Below are positions 24,538-33,613 of a stretch of 64,000 bases of DNA, in pieces. The notes under the pieces are model-generated. The model was not told where the DNA came from. It saw nothing but the letters and a program-made list of their open reading frames with translations, and did not search any database. Position numbers and translations under genes: made by a program. This DNA comes from Thioalkalicoccus limnaeus (GTDB lineage Bacteria; Pseudomonadota; Gammaproteobacteria; Chromatiales; Chromatiaceae): positions 62,001 through 126,000 of the forward strand of contig NZ_JBDKXB010000004.1 of NCBI RefSeq assembly GCF_041197575.1, written 5' to 3'. Numbering within the stretch: position 1 is the stretch's first letter; each line of letters opens with the position of its first letter.

Positions 24538-26727
24538 ATGAAACTTGACGAACTACTTGACAAGCTCCAGTCTCCCATCGTCGTGCGCCCCACGCGGCGC
24601 ATGACCCAGGGCGAGCTTGAGAACTACCTGGACAAAGCCGCCGACATCCTGCGCGGCAACGCCGACCACTCCGAGTTTCGCGGCTATGTCTTCGCCCTGC
24701 TGTTTTACAAGCGCATCAACGACTGTTTCGAGGAGGAGGTCCGCACTCATGCGGCGAGATTCCGAGCGGCGGGCATCCCGGCTGACCAGGCGCTGAATCT
24801 GGCGCGAGACCCAGCGAATCACCATTTCATCGTCCCCGCGGCGGCGGATTGGCAGACGGTCGCGCGCACCGCCAAGGGGCAGCTCGGCCAGGCGCTCAAC
24901 GACGCGATGCTCGCTATCGAGCGCGCCAACGCCCACCGCCAAAACAACTTCGACGGCATCCTCACCGGCAAGATTGATTTCAACAAACAGGACGAGCTGC
25001 CGCGCGACAAGTTGGTCAACCTCATCAACCATATCGGCAGCCAGACCTTCGACCGCGCCCATGTCTCCGACGACCTGTTCGGCAATGCCTACGAGTACCT
25101 GATCCGCAACTTCGCCAGCAAGGCCGGCAAGTCGAGCGGCGAGTTCTACACCCCCGCCGAGGTCGGCTTTCTCATGGCCGAGATGCTGGCGCCCAAGCCC
25201 GGCATGAGCATCTGCGACTGGTCGAGCGGCTCGGGCGGCCTGCTGCTGCAATGTATCCGCTACGTGAAGAAGCATGGCGGCGACCTACGCCAGCTCTTTC
25301 TGCACGGGCAGGAATCCAACGTCGCCACCTACAACATCTCGCGTATCAATATGATCCTGCACGGTGTCCCCGCCTGGGAGCACAGGCAGGGCGACAGTCT
25401 GCGCGATCCGCGCCACCTGACCGCCGCGAACCGCCTCAAGCCGTTCGATCGCATCATCGTGAATCCCCCATTCTCGCTGGAGGACTGGGGGTACGATACC
25501 GTCGTCTCTGGCGACAAGTTCGGGCGTCTGAGCTTCGGCTTGCCGCCCGCATCCAATGGCGACTGGGCTTGGTTGCAACAGATCGCCAAGTCGCTCAAGG
25601 ACTACGATCCGGCGACCAATGAGGCTGGTCAGGGCATGGTCGTCATGTCCCAGGGCGTGCTGTTTCGCGGCCAGCCGGAGCAGACCGAGGAAGAGGATGG
25701 GCAGAATCAGAAGGCCGATGCGGAATATTTGATCCGGCGCGGCTTCGTCGAGGCCGACCTGATCGAGTGCATCGTGGTGCTGCCATCCAAGCTGTTTTAT
25801 GGTAATGGCGTTCCCGCCTGTCTGCTGCTGCTCAACAAGCACAAGGCCGCCGAGCGTCAGGGTAAGACCCTGATGATCTGGGCTTCGCGCCATTTCCAGA
25901 AGGCCAATCCGCAGAACCTGCTGCGCCCCTCGGATCTGATGCGCATCCTGGTTCCCTGGCGCGCTTTCGGGGATCTGAGCGCGGCCAAGCGGCTTCTGGA
26001 CAGCCACGCGGCGCAACTGACCCGCGAGGTCGAGGCGCACCGCGACCAGCGGCTGGCCGACATCGAGGACGCCTACGGCCCGGTGCTTGCCCCGCTGAAC
26101 GATCTGAAGGACGAACAGAGCCGAATCGATGCGCTGGACCTGAAGGTGAAGGCGGTCAACGAGGCGATCGCCCCCGACCACCCCTGGTTCCATCCGCTCG
26201 TGCCGCTCAAGGCCGAGGTCGATCGGATTCAGGCCCGGATCGATGCCGCTGGGCACGGCGAGAAGGCCGCAATGAAGGCCCGGCTCGTCCAACCGAAACG
26301 CGCGCTCGACGAAGCCCGCAAGCAACTGGTGGCTGCCATCAAAGAGCGCGGCAAGCAGGTTAGCCGAGCGGTGAAGGAGTTGAAAAAGCTAAAGGAAGAG
26401 CGCGACGCGCGCGAGCAGGAAATCCGGCTCGCCGCCGAGCGCGAGATCACCCACTTGATCGAGGCAACCGCCGATCTGCGCCGGATGCTCGATGATCCGG
26501 ACGAGGCGCGGCGCTATTTCGCGGTGGTGGACAGGGCCGAGATCGAGGAGAACGAGTTCAATCTCAATTTGCCGAGGTATGTAGATACGTTTGAGCCGGA
26601 GACTGTGGTGACGCTGGATGTTGCAATGACAAATCTGGTCAATACATCGAAGTTCGCCAGCGAAACGCAACGGGCATTACAGCAAATACTCAAAAAACTG
26701 GTGTCAACATCGGTGGAGACCAACTGA
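24538..26727 (+). CDS. hsdM: Type I restriction-modification system, methyltransferase subunit
   Basis: 729 residues. HsdM methylates adenine in the site read by HsdS and is also part of the restriction complex. The N-terminal helical domain (LENYLDKAADILRGN, FALLFYKRINDCFEEE) is followed by the SAM motif I DWSSGSGGLLLQ (about 226) and catalytic NPPF in IIVNPPFSLEDWGYD (about 308). It is longer than EcoKI HsdM (about 530) because of a charged coiled-coil insert from about residue 490 to 640. It overlaps hsdS by one base pair of TGATG. Confidence 0.94.
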   Translation: MKLDELLDKLQSPIVVRPTRRMTQGELENYLDKAADILRGNADHSEFRGYVFALLFYKRINDCFEEEVRTHAARFRAAGIPADQALNLARDPANHHFIVPAAADWQTVARTAKGQLGQALNDAMLAIERANAHRQNNFDGILTGKIDFNKQDELPRDKLVNLINHIGSQTFDRAHVSDDLFGNAYEYLIRNFASKAGKSSGEFYTPAEVGFLMAEMLAPKPGMSICDWSSGSGGLLLQCIRYVKKHGGDLRQLFLHGQESNVATYNISRINMILHGVPAWEHRQGDSLRDPRHLTAANRLKPFDRIIVNPPFSLEDWGYDTVVSGDKFGRLSFGLPPASNGDWAWLQQIAKSLKDYDPATNEAGQGMVVMSQGVLFRGQPEQTEEEDGQNQKADAEYLIRRGFVEADLIECIVVLPSKLFYGNGVPACLLLLNKHKAAERQGKTLMIWASRHFQKANPQNLLRPSDLMRILVPWRAFGDLSAAKRLLDSHAAQLTREVEAHRDQRLADIEDAYGPVLAPLNDLKDEQSRIDALDLKVKAVNEAIAPDHPWFHPLVPLKAEVDRIQARIDAAGHGEKAAMKARLVQPKRALDEARKQLVAAIKERGKQVSRAVKELKKLKEERDAREQEIRLAAEREITHLIEATADLRRMLDDPDEARRYFAVVDRAEIEENEFNLNLPRYVDTFEPETVVTLDVAMTNLVNTSKFASETQRALQQILKKLVSTSVETN

Positions 26728-28023
26728 TGCTGACGCACCGCCATGACACCATTATTGGCGACATCCCCAAGGATTGGCAGCCAAAACCACTGAAATCGCT
26801 TCTCGAAAAGCAGTTCTCTGGCGATTGGGGTGCGGATGAAGGAGAACAGGCTGTTTCGGTGCTGCGTTCCACCAACTTTACCGACAGCGGAGCACTCGAT
26901 TTTAGTGATGTTGCCACTCGTTATTTTTCTCCCGAAAAGGCCGCAACCTTTGGACTGAAAAAGGGCGACCTATTGGTTGAGCGTTCCGGCGGCGGTCCCG
27001 AACAACCGGTTGGTCGGATTGGTTTTATCACCGAAGATTTGCCAGACGGAACAGTCTCCAACTTCGTTCAGGTTCTGCGGCCTAATCCTGAAAAAGTCGA
27101 TCCCGACTTTCTGGGCTGGGTGCTGTACGAGCTTCAACGCACGGGCATCATTGAGCGAGTGCAGCAGCAATCCACCCAGATGCGCAATCTCAACTGGCGT
27201 GACTATCAGCGGCTGTTGCTTCCTTGGCCAGATATCGACGAACAACGCCGCATCGCCGCCGCGCTGAAGCTGGCCGACGACGCCATCGCCAAGGCCAAGG
27301 CCGAGTTGGAGGCTACACGGGAGTTGAAGCGGTCGCTGATGCAGACGCTTTTTGTCTTCGGCATGCCTGGCAGGCATTCAGATTTTCTCGCAACCAAGAT
27401 TGGCCCGGTTCCGAAAGATTGGAATATCAAGAAACTGGGTGAAATAATTGTTTCTTGTCAGTACGGTCTATCCGAAAGTATGGCTGAGAGCGGTCGTTTT
27501 CCGATCCTAAGAATGAACAATATAGATAACGGAATTGTTAATGCCAACGATGTGAAATATATTGATTTAGACGATGCCACCTTCGAGCTATTCCGATTGA
27601 GAGCCGGAGATATCCTTTTTAATCGGACAAACAGCATGGAGTACGTTGGGCGCGTTGGAGTCGTGAACGACGACATGGATGCAGTGTTTGCGTCATACCT
27701 CGTTCGCTTGGTCGCCGACACCTCTCAGATCGATCCATGGTTTTTGAACTTCTGTATGAATTCGACTCAGGTAAGAAATCGCTACAGGCGGTATGCAACG
27801 CCAGCCGTGCAACAGGCAAATATCAACCCGCGAAGCGTTTCCTTCGCTTAGAGATAGCAATGAGCAGCTTGAGATCATCCACCTATTTCGATCAGTTGAC
27901 GGTTCAATCATCACTTTGAACAGGAAAGTCGAAGCCCTTCAACAGGTCAAAAAATCCCTCCTGCAAAACCTGCTCACCGGCAAGATCCGCCTTCCGCCTG
28001 ATACGTCGATCTCAAACCATTGA
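26727..28023 (+). pseudogene. hsdS: Type I specificity subunit, interrupted by a frameshift
   Basis: The frame from the ATG at 26727 stops at 27851 after 374 residues. It holds TRD1 (WQPKPLKSLLEKQFSG onward), the central conserved helix (DEQRRIAAALKLADDAIAKAK, about 171-191) and TRD2 to QQANINPRSVS. The rest of the expected C-terminus (DSNEQLEIIHLFRSVD, then EALQQVKKSLLQNLLTGKI) lies in the +1 frame up to 28023. A single-frame gene would be about 430 residues, the family norm. The break lies near 27836-27848. TRD2 is clearly more AT-rich than its surroundings, suggesting exchange by recombination. Without the last helix the HsdS scaffold may not bind HsdM properly. Confidence 0.85.
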
Positions 28024-28037
28024 CCCGGAGCATGACC

Positions 28038-28241
28038 ATGCAGCCCATCCGCCAGATTTTCGAAGATGCGCCTGACTTTATCCCTGTGCCCGAGGCGCTG
28101 CGACATCGTCGCGTGGAGATCATTCTGTGGCCGCTCGATCCAACGCCGAACGAAGCGGACGAGGGCTTGACCGACTATGAGCGCGTCAAGGTGGACAAGA
28201 TCGAGATCCCATCAAGAGATGAACTCCATGTCCGGCGCTGA
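28038..28241 (+). CDS. Probable antitoxin partner of the PIN toxin
   Basis: 67 residues from the ATG at 28038, chosen because GGAG lies 7 bases upstream. The sequence opens QPIRQIFEDAPDFIPVPEAL and continues HRRVEIILWPLD, then an acidic and flexible C-terminus ending RDELHVRR. This is the layout of VapB-like antitoxins: a short beta-rich DNA-binding part and a tail that wraps the toxin. It overlaps the toxin gene, as toxin-antitoxin pairs usually do. Confidence 0.7.
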   Translation: MQPIRQIFEDAPDFIPVPEALRHRRVEIILWPLDPTPNEADEGLTDYERVKVDKIEIPSRDELHVRR

Positions 28242-28635
28242 GTTCATCGACACCAACATCTGGGTCTACGCCCATCAGGAAACCCCGGACGATCCCCGTT
28301 CGGCGCTCGCTTGGGCATTCATTCATCGCGAGGCGGACATCGTCATCAGCGCCCAAGTCGTGGCCGAGTATTTCAATGTCATGCGGCGCAAAGACGAAGA
28401 GGAACGGATTGAACGCAATATCGTGCGCATGCTGAGACGCTGCCGGGTGCAGCCGCTCGACAGTGCTGTCATCCGAGGCACGCTCGCCATCCGCCAGCGT
28501 TACGGATTCTCGATCTGGGACAGCCAAATCGTCGCCGCCGCGCTGGAGGCCGGCTGCCGGACGCTCTACACCGAGGACTTGCAGCACGGCCAGGTGATCG
28601 AAACCCTTACGATCATCGATCCCTTCCAAGGATGA
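28228..28635 (+). CDS. PIN-domain toxin (VapC-like ribonuclease)
   Basis: 135 residues. PIN toxins cleave RNA, often tRNA, using a Mg-binding acidic cluster. The residues are visible: D in EFIDTNIWVYAH (near the start), E in AQVVAEYFNVM, D in FSIWDSQIVAAAL and D in LYTEDLQHG. An ATG at 28219 is an alternative start. Located between hsdS and hsdR with its antitoxin, it may act as an addiction module that stabilises the restriction locus or the island. Confidence 0.88.
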   Translation: MSGAEFIDTNIWVYAHQETPDDPRSALAWAFIHREADIVISAQVVAEYFNVMRRKDEEERIERNIVRMLRRCRVQPLDSAVIRGTLAIRQRYGFSIWDSQIVAAALEAGCRTLYTEDLQHGQVIETLTIIDPFQG

Positions 28636-28642
28636 GCCGGAC

Positions 28643-31600
28643 ATGCCCGAAACCACCTGGAACGCGCCCCATCGTGTCGAAAAGCCCTCGACACCCTATG
28701 ACGTCATCCGGCTCTTCAACGAAGAAACCACCGTCGAGCGGGAGATCATCGAGAACCTATGCGCGCCGGCACTGGGCTGGACCTACCGCTCCCGCGAGCA
28801 GTTGACGGCGCTGCGCTCGGACGAGCGCGAGGTGCTGTTGCTGCCCCTGCTGCGGGACAAGCTGATACAGCTCAATCCGACCATCCTGACCGACGCGGCA
28901 CGGGCCGACGCCATCATGACGAAGCTGCGCGCCTGCCGCGACAATGCGCAATGGCTCGCCTGGCTGAAGAACGGCGTCAACTATCAGTTCGATCCGTCCG
29001 AAAAGGCCCAGGACGTGCGGCTGATCGACTTCGACGACCTCGAGGCAAACGACTGGTGCGTAACCAACCAGTTCCCGGTCGAGGGCAACTCGCCCCGCCG
29101 GCCGGACTTGGTGCTCTTCATCAACGGCATCCCCATCATCGTCATCGAGGCCAAGACCGCGAGCCGCCAACAGCCCGATTGGCGCGAAGGGGCCAAGCAG
29201 CTTGGCCTGTATGCCGACGAGATCGACCAGCTCTTCTACACCAACGCCTATGGGGTCGGCGTGAACGAGACCCGCATGATGTACGGCATCCCAGGCCGGC
29301 GCTTGCAATTCTGGCTGCAATGGCGCGATCCCTGGCCGCACGCGATCGACGAATTCGACGAGATGAAGGTCTCGCTCTACGGCTTATTCGACCGCACCAA
29401 CCTGCTCGATTTCATCCGCCACTTCATCCTCTTCGTCACCAGGGACGGCCAGACCGAGAAGGTCGTGGCGCGCTATCAGCAGTATCTGGCGGCGCGGGAC
29501 ATCCTCGGCCGCGCCATCGCCTTGAGCTTGCCGCCCGAACAACGGCGTGGCCTGGTCTGGCACACCCAAGGGTCCGGCAAGACCTTGACCATGATCTTCG
29601 CTGCCCGCTGCCTGTGGGAAGACAAGACGCTCGGCCAGCCGACCGTGATCCTGCTGGTGGATCGCGAGCAGCTCGGCAGTCAGATGGACCGCGAGCTGAT
29701 GGCCACCGGCACCGAAAACGTGCATGTCGCCGCCAGCAAGCGAGACCTGGAGGCGAAGCTCGCGGGCGACTATCGCGGCGTGATCCTCACCACGGTGCAT
29801 CTGTTCGAGGGGATGCCGAAACGGATCACCAAAGGACGTCAGAACGTCATCATCATGGCCGACGAGGCGCACCGCACCCAAGAGCGGGATCTGGGCACCT
29901 ATATGCGCGCCGCCGTGGAAGGCGCCGCGCTGTTCGGCTTCACCGGTACGCCGATCGAAAAGGACGACCACAACACCCCGAGGACGTGGGGCCGGATCAA
30001 GGACGACGGGACGATCGAGCGCTACATGGGACGCCCTTATACCGTGACCGACGCATTGCGCGACGAGGTGGTGAGGCCCATCCACTGGCAACCGCGCAAA
30101 ACCGATTGGCAGCTCTACGGGGCCAAGCTGGATGCGGCGTTCAAGCGCGAGTTCGGCCAGCTGGACGAGGCCGAGCAGAACAAGCTGGTGAGCGGCTCAT
30201 CCACTCTGGACATCCTGCTGAAACTGCCCAAGCGGATCGCGCAGATCGCCGACGACGCCGTGGAGCATTTCAACGTGCATGTCCGCCCCAACGGCTTCAA
30301 GGCCATGCTGGTCTGCAAGGACAAAGAGGCTGTCAGGCTCTATACCGAAGCCTTGCGGGCGCGACTGGGCGACGAGACAGTCATGGCCGTCATCTCCGAG
30401 CAGCCCAAAGACGACCCAGACGCGATCAAGGCGCTCTATCTTGGCGAGACCAAGCGCAAGCAGCTACTGAACGAGTTTCTGATCCCCGCCCAGTCCGAGC
30501 GACCCGAGCACCAGGATAAGCCGTATCGCCAGGTGGAGGTACTGGTCGTCTGCGACATGCTGCTGACAGGCTTCGACGCCCCCATCTTGCAAGCGCTCTA
30601 TCTCGACAAGAAGTTGCGCGATCATAGCCTGCTGCAAACCATCGCGCGGGTGAATCGCCCCTATAACGAGCTGAAAGGGCATGGCCTGATCATCGACTAC
30701 TACGGCATCTTCGACCACCTGAACGAGGCGCTGAACTATCGTCCGGACGAGCTGGCTGACATCGCGTTTCCCTTCGACCGCCTCCGCGAGCACTTCCGCA
30801 GCCAGTTCGAGGCCCTCTGGGCGCTCTTTCCAGTGGACAGGGTCTCGCGCGACGGCACGCATGGGGCCTTCATCGCCGCGATGCAGATCCTGCGCGACGA
30901 GGAAAGCGCGGAAAAGCAGTTCGACACCGGCTATCGCAACCTGCGCGTGCTCTATGAGGCGCTCCAACCGGACGAGCAGCTCCGGGACTACGTGCGCCCC
31001 TATGCCTGGCTGACCAAGCTCTACATGCTGTATCGCAAGAAATTCTATCCCGACCGCGCACTCGCGGTGACAGCAGAAGATGCCGCTCGCACCAGGGAGC
31101 TGATTCGCAAGCATCTCGACGTGGAAGAACTGGAACGCGACTTCCCCACCTACGCCCTGGACGAGCATTTCCTGACCAAGCTCAAGGACCAGAAACCGGA
31201 GGCCAAGGCCCTCGAGATCGAGGCCATGCTAAGCGCGGAGCTGCGCATCCGGATGGATCAGGACGAGCAATTCCGGCCGCTGTCAGAAGCCTTGCAACGC
31301 CTGATCGACCAGAAGCGCGCGGGCACGCTGGCGGGAATTGCCCTGATCGAGGAATTGGAGACCCTCGCAGAGGCCGTTCGGGCCGCCGTGGACGAGGCCA
31401 ATCGACCGATCGCGCAACAGTTGGCGCTCAAGATCAAGGCCCGCAATGCCGCACTCACCGACATCCAGGCCGCCGAGGTGGCCGCCGCGGTGCTGGGCGT
31501 GGCGGACCAGCATTGTTTCGCCGGCTGGTGGAACACAAGCGCTGCCGACCCGGAGCTGTCCCAGGCGCTACTGGTCATGATCGCGCAACGCTTTGCGTCG

Positions 31601-31699
31601 TTGGGCCTGTTGGCGGACGGTGCGATGGGGTTCATCGGAACACTGGTGCAACTGCTCAAGCGCAAGCACTACAAGCCGGGCACTCAGGCCACCGAATGA
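28643..31699 (+). CDS. hsdR: Type I restriction-modification system, restriction (motor/nuclease) subunit
   Basis: 1018 residues. HsdR translocates DNA and cuts it far from unmethylated sites. The nuclease motif is PDLVLFINGIPIIVIEAK (D and E-x-K, about residues 153-170). The SF2 motor shows Walker A HTQGSGKT (about 306), DEAH in MADEAHRTQ (about 405), FTGTPI (motif III) and QTIARVNRPY (motif VI). The length and order agree with intact HsdR proteins. The ATG at 28643 follows the toxin stop by 7 bp, and the stop overlaps the next gene (ATGA). Confidence 0.95.
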   Translation: MPETTWNAPHRVEKPSTPYDVIRLFNEETTVEREIIENLCAPALGWTYRSREQLTALRSDEREVLLLPLLRDKLIQLNPTILTDAARADAIMTKLRACRDNAQWLAWLKNGVNYQFDPSEKAQDVRLIDFDDLEANDWCVTNQFPVEGNSPRRPDLVLFINGIPIIVIEAKTASRQQPDWREGAKQLGLYADEIDQLFYTNAYGVGVNETRMMYGIPGRRLQFWLQWRDPWPHAIDEFDEMKVSLYGLFDRTNLLDFIRHFILFVTRDGQTEKVVARYQQYLAARDILGRAIALSLPPEQRRGLVWHTQGSGKTLTMIFAARCLWEDKTLGQPTVILLVDREQLGSQMDRELMATGTENVHVAASKRDLEAKLAGDYRGVILTTVHLFEGMPKRITKGRQNVIIMADEAHRTQERDLGTYMRAAVEGAALFGFTGTPIEKDDHNTPRTWGRIKDDGTIERYMGRPYTVTDALRDEVVRPIHWQPRKTDWQLYGAKLDAAFKREFGQLDEAEQNKLVSGSSTLDILLKLPKRIAQIADDAVEHFNVHVRPNGFKAMLVCKDKEAVRLYTEALRARLGDETVMAVISEQPKDDPDAIKALYLGETKRKQLLNEFLIPAQSERPEHQDKPYRQVEVLVVCDMLLTGFDAPILQALYLDKKLRDHSLLQTIARVNRPYNELKGHGLIIDYYGIFDHLNEALNYRPDELADIAFPFDRLREHFRSQFEALWALFPVDRVSRDGTHGAFIAAMQILRDEESAEKQFDTGYRNLRVLYEALQPDEQLRDYVRPYAWLTKLYMLYRKKFYPDRALAVTAEDAARTRELIRKHLDVEELERDFPTYALDEHFLTKLKDQKPEAKALEIEAMLSAELRIRMDQDEQFRPLSEALQRLIDQKRAGTLAGIALIEELETLAEAVRAAVDEANRPIAQQLALKIKARNAALTDIQAAEVAAAVLGVADQHCFAGWWNTSAADPELSQALLVMIAQRFASLGLLADGAMGFIGTLVQLLKRKHYKPGTQATE

Positions 31700-32457
31700 G
31701 TCAGACCGCCTATCTCGACCTACCCGACGGGCGACGGCTCGATTACGAGATCCGTCCCTCGCCCAGGGCCAAGAACCTACGTCTGAAGATCAGCGCGCGC
31801 GATGGGCTGGTGGTGATCGCGCCCAACGGGGCGCAGCCTGAGCGCGTGATGGAGCTGGTGAAGAGCCGGACCGACTGGATCAGCGAGCGCTTGAGCCAGT
31901 TCGACAACGTGCGTCATCTGATCCATGAGGCCAAGCCGGTCCGTCCCCAGGCGTTCGACCTGCCTGCGCTCGCCGAGACCTGGCGGGTCGAGTATAAGAA
32001 GACGCGCGCCAGGACGGTTGGGGCGCGGACCGAGCGACCCGGTCGCATCCTAGTGCAAGGCGCTGTCGAAGAGACCGAGGCATGTCAGGCTGCATTGCGC
32101 CGCTGGCTGGCACGGCATGCGCGGGAAGCGTTCGAACCGTGGATTGCCGATATCGCACAACAGACGAGGCTGCGTTACACCGGCCTATCGGTCAAGAGCC
32201 AGCGCACCCGTTGGGGTAGTTGCACTTCAAAGGGTCAAGTCAGCCTGAATTGCAAACTGCTGTTCCTGCCAAGGGATCAGGTGCGCTATGTGATCATCCA
32301 CGAGCTATGCCATACTCTGGAACGCAATCACTCAATCCGGTTCTGGAACCATCTTCGCCAATTCGAGCCCCAAACCGATGCGCTGCATGGCAAGATGCGG
32401 GATGCGTGGAAGCTTATCCCACCATGGGCGCGAAGAGGCGCAATGCAAGAAATCTAA
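31696..32457 (+). CDS. YgjP/DUF45-like zinc metallopeptidase linked to the type I R-M locus
   Basis: 253 residues from an ATG that overlaps the hsdR stop. The zinc site HELCHTLERNH (HExxH, about residues 203-213) follows TRWGSCTSKGQVSLNCKLLFLP, the signature of YgjP-like SprT-related peptidases. The N-terminal part is a predicted beta-rich domain (YEIRPSPRAKNLRLKI). Members of this family often sit directly after hsdR; their role in restriction biology is not settled. Tight coupling here argues for coexpression. Confidence 0.88.
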   Translation: MSQTAYLDLPDGRRLDYEIRPSPRAKNLRLKISARDGLVVIAPNGAQPERVMELVKSRTDWISERLSQFDNVRHLIHEAKPVRPQAFDLPALAETWRVEYKKTRARTVGARTERPGRILVQGAVEETEACQAALRRWLARHAREAFEPWIADIAQQTRLRYTGLSVKSQRTRWGSCTSKGQVSLNCKLLFLPRDQVRYVIIHELCHTLERNHSIRFWNHLRQFEPQTDALHGKMRDAWKLIPPWARRGAMQEI

Positions 32458-32660
32458 ATCGTGCATAACGCTTCATTTGCTGGCGACCAGGCTAAGCCGG
32501 TTTCGCCGGGTAATGTCTGTCGCCTGATCATTTCCAACTTGCCGCAATCGAACATAGAGAGACCTGCGCCGTGCGATAGTATTTCATGCAGTACACACCC
32601 ACTCGATTGTCGACGCACCTGTATGTGCAGATTTTACCCTGTCCCGATGAGCGAATAATC

Positions 32661-32960
32661 ATGACTCGCGCAGCACGACAAGCCCGATGGCGAGCGCGGG
32701 ATAGCAAGCATCTCGTCCAGGTGCGACTGACGCCAGAAGCCGTTGAACGACTCGACAAGCTCGTCCAGCGCGCTGGGGTCAGCGGCCGAGCTGAGCTGAT
32801 CGAACGGCTGTTGATGGCCGATGCAGGCCCGAGTCCGGGTTGGGTTCAAAACGAGTCTGTCCGATTGGCGCGAAGCTGGTTTCGCGCAACCGGCGAACGA
32901 TTCTTCACGATGGGCGACGAATCGTACACCTACGAAGTCGGCGCATACCCGAGACGCTGA
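32661..32960 (+). CDS. Ribbon-helix-helix type small protein
   Basis: 99 residues from the ATG at 32661. The segment KHLVQVRLTPEAVERLDKLV followed by QRAGVSGRAELIERLLM has the beta strand plus two helices of CopG/MetJ-like DNA-binding proteins. The N-terminus is Arg-rich (MTRAARQARWRARD). The C-terminal about 45 residues are not recognisable. It may regulate the right-end genes of the element. The next gene follows 2 bp after its stop. Confidence 0.65.
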   Translation: MTRAARQARWRARDSKHLVQVRLTPEAVERLDKLVQRAGVSGRAELIERLLMADAGPSPGWVQNESVRLARSWFRATGERFFTMGDESYTYEVGAYPRR

Positions 32961-32962
32961 GC

Positions 32963-33316
32963 ATGGCAGGACGAAGGCGCACCCGCCCACGTTGCGGCGC
33001 ACGGACGCGCCGCGGGACACCCTGCCAGTGCGCAGCCCTGCCCAACGGCCGCTGCAAGTTTCACGGTGGGTTGTCCACCGGCCCGCGCACCGAGGAGGGC
33101 CGGCGCCAGTCCGCGCGGAACCTCGATCGCGCACGCGAGGCATTGGCCCGGCCCGAGCTCGCCGAGCTTCGATCCGAGGCATCGCGCAAGGGATGGGTGA
33201 CGCGAAGGATCAACAAGCGGCGCGAGCAGCTGCGGCGCATGGCTGCCGCCAACGTCCCGATGGCCCGCGAACTCCTCGACCACCTCGATGCCGTGATCCC
33301 ACCCGCTGCGCGTTGA
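32963..33316 (+). CDS. HGG-STGPRT motif protein
   Basis: 117 residues. A Cys-rich N-terminus (RPRCGARTRRGTPCQCAA, then NGRCKFHGG, suggesting a small zinc site) leads into the family hallmark HGGLSTGPRTEEGRRQSARN (about 38-57), followed by charged helices. Proteins with this motif are common in phages and islands next to small terminase-like or regulatory genes; function is unknown. The ATG at 32963 begins MAGRRRTR. Confidence 0.75.
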   Translation: MAGRRRTRPRCGARTRRGTPCQCAALPNGRCKFHGGLSTGPRTEEGRRQSARNLDRAREALARPELAELRSEASRKGWVTRRINKRREQLRRMAAANVPMARELLDHLDAVIPPAAR

Positions 33317-33389
33317 GCCCATGCCGCGCGCACACACGGAACCGTAGGGTTTTCTAGCGTTTCCCAGCGCCGCCGGCGCCGCGCCGAGT

Positions 33390-33415
33390 GTTACGCGTAA
33401 CGCGTAACGCGTCAC
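33390..33415. repeat. Palindromic ACGCGT tandem repeat
   Basis: Three ACGCGT hexamers separated by AA, nested in the palindrome GTTACGCGTAAC with a further GCGTAACGCGTCAC. The block lies in the 297-bp gap (33317-33613) between two genes. Such stacked palindromes are typical of operators or partition/origin sites; no function can be read directly. Confidence 0.6.
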
Positions 33416-33564
33416 CGAGCACGCCGAGCCTGAACTGATCGAGGCCATGGACCGCGGCGACGTGGCCATCAGCACGGCGCGAGATCCAGCGCCAACACCC
33501 GCGACACATAGGCGTATGTCTATGGAGTCGAGCCGACCCATAACCTGAACCCCTTCCCGCACCC

Positions 33565-33610
33565 CGTCACGTCACGCATAATCGCGGTACCCCAATTACC
33601 GTAACGTGAC
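33565..33610. promoter_or_regulatory. Nested dyad immediately upstream of the coiled-coil gene
   Basis: GTCACG (33571-33576) and CGTGAC (33605-33610) enclose CGGTA (33585-33589) / TACCG (33597-33601); the arms end two bases before the ATG at 33614. The left arm is part of CGTCACGTCACG (33565-33576), whose exact reverse complement occurs at 34288-34299 beyond the gene. An autoregulatory operator is a reasonable reading. Confidence 0.5.
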
Positions 33611-33613
33611 GCC

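Noticed and set aside
28759..30519. A 586-codon frame overlapping hsdR in another frame
   Set aside because: Low-complexity Arg/Ala-rich translation with no motif; hsdR on the same strand is intact and complete.
33317..33613. The ACGCGT repeats as a CRISPR array
   Set aside because: Only three short units with 2-bp spacing; no spacers, no cas genes.
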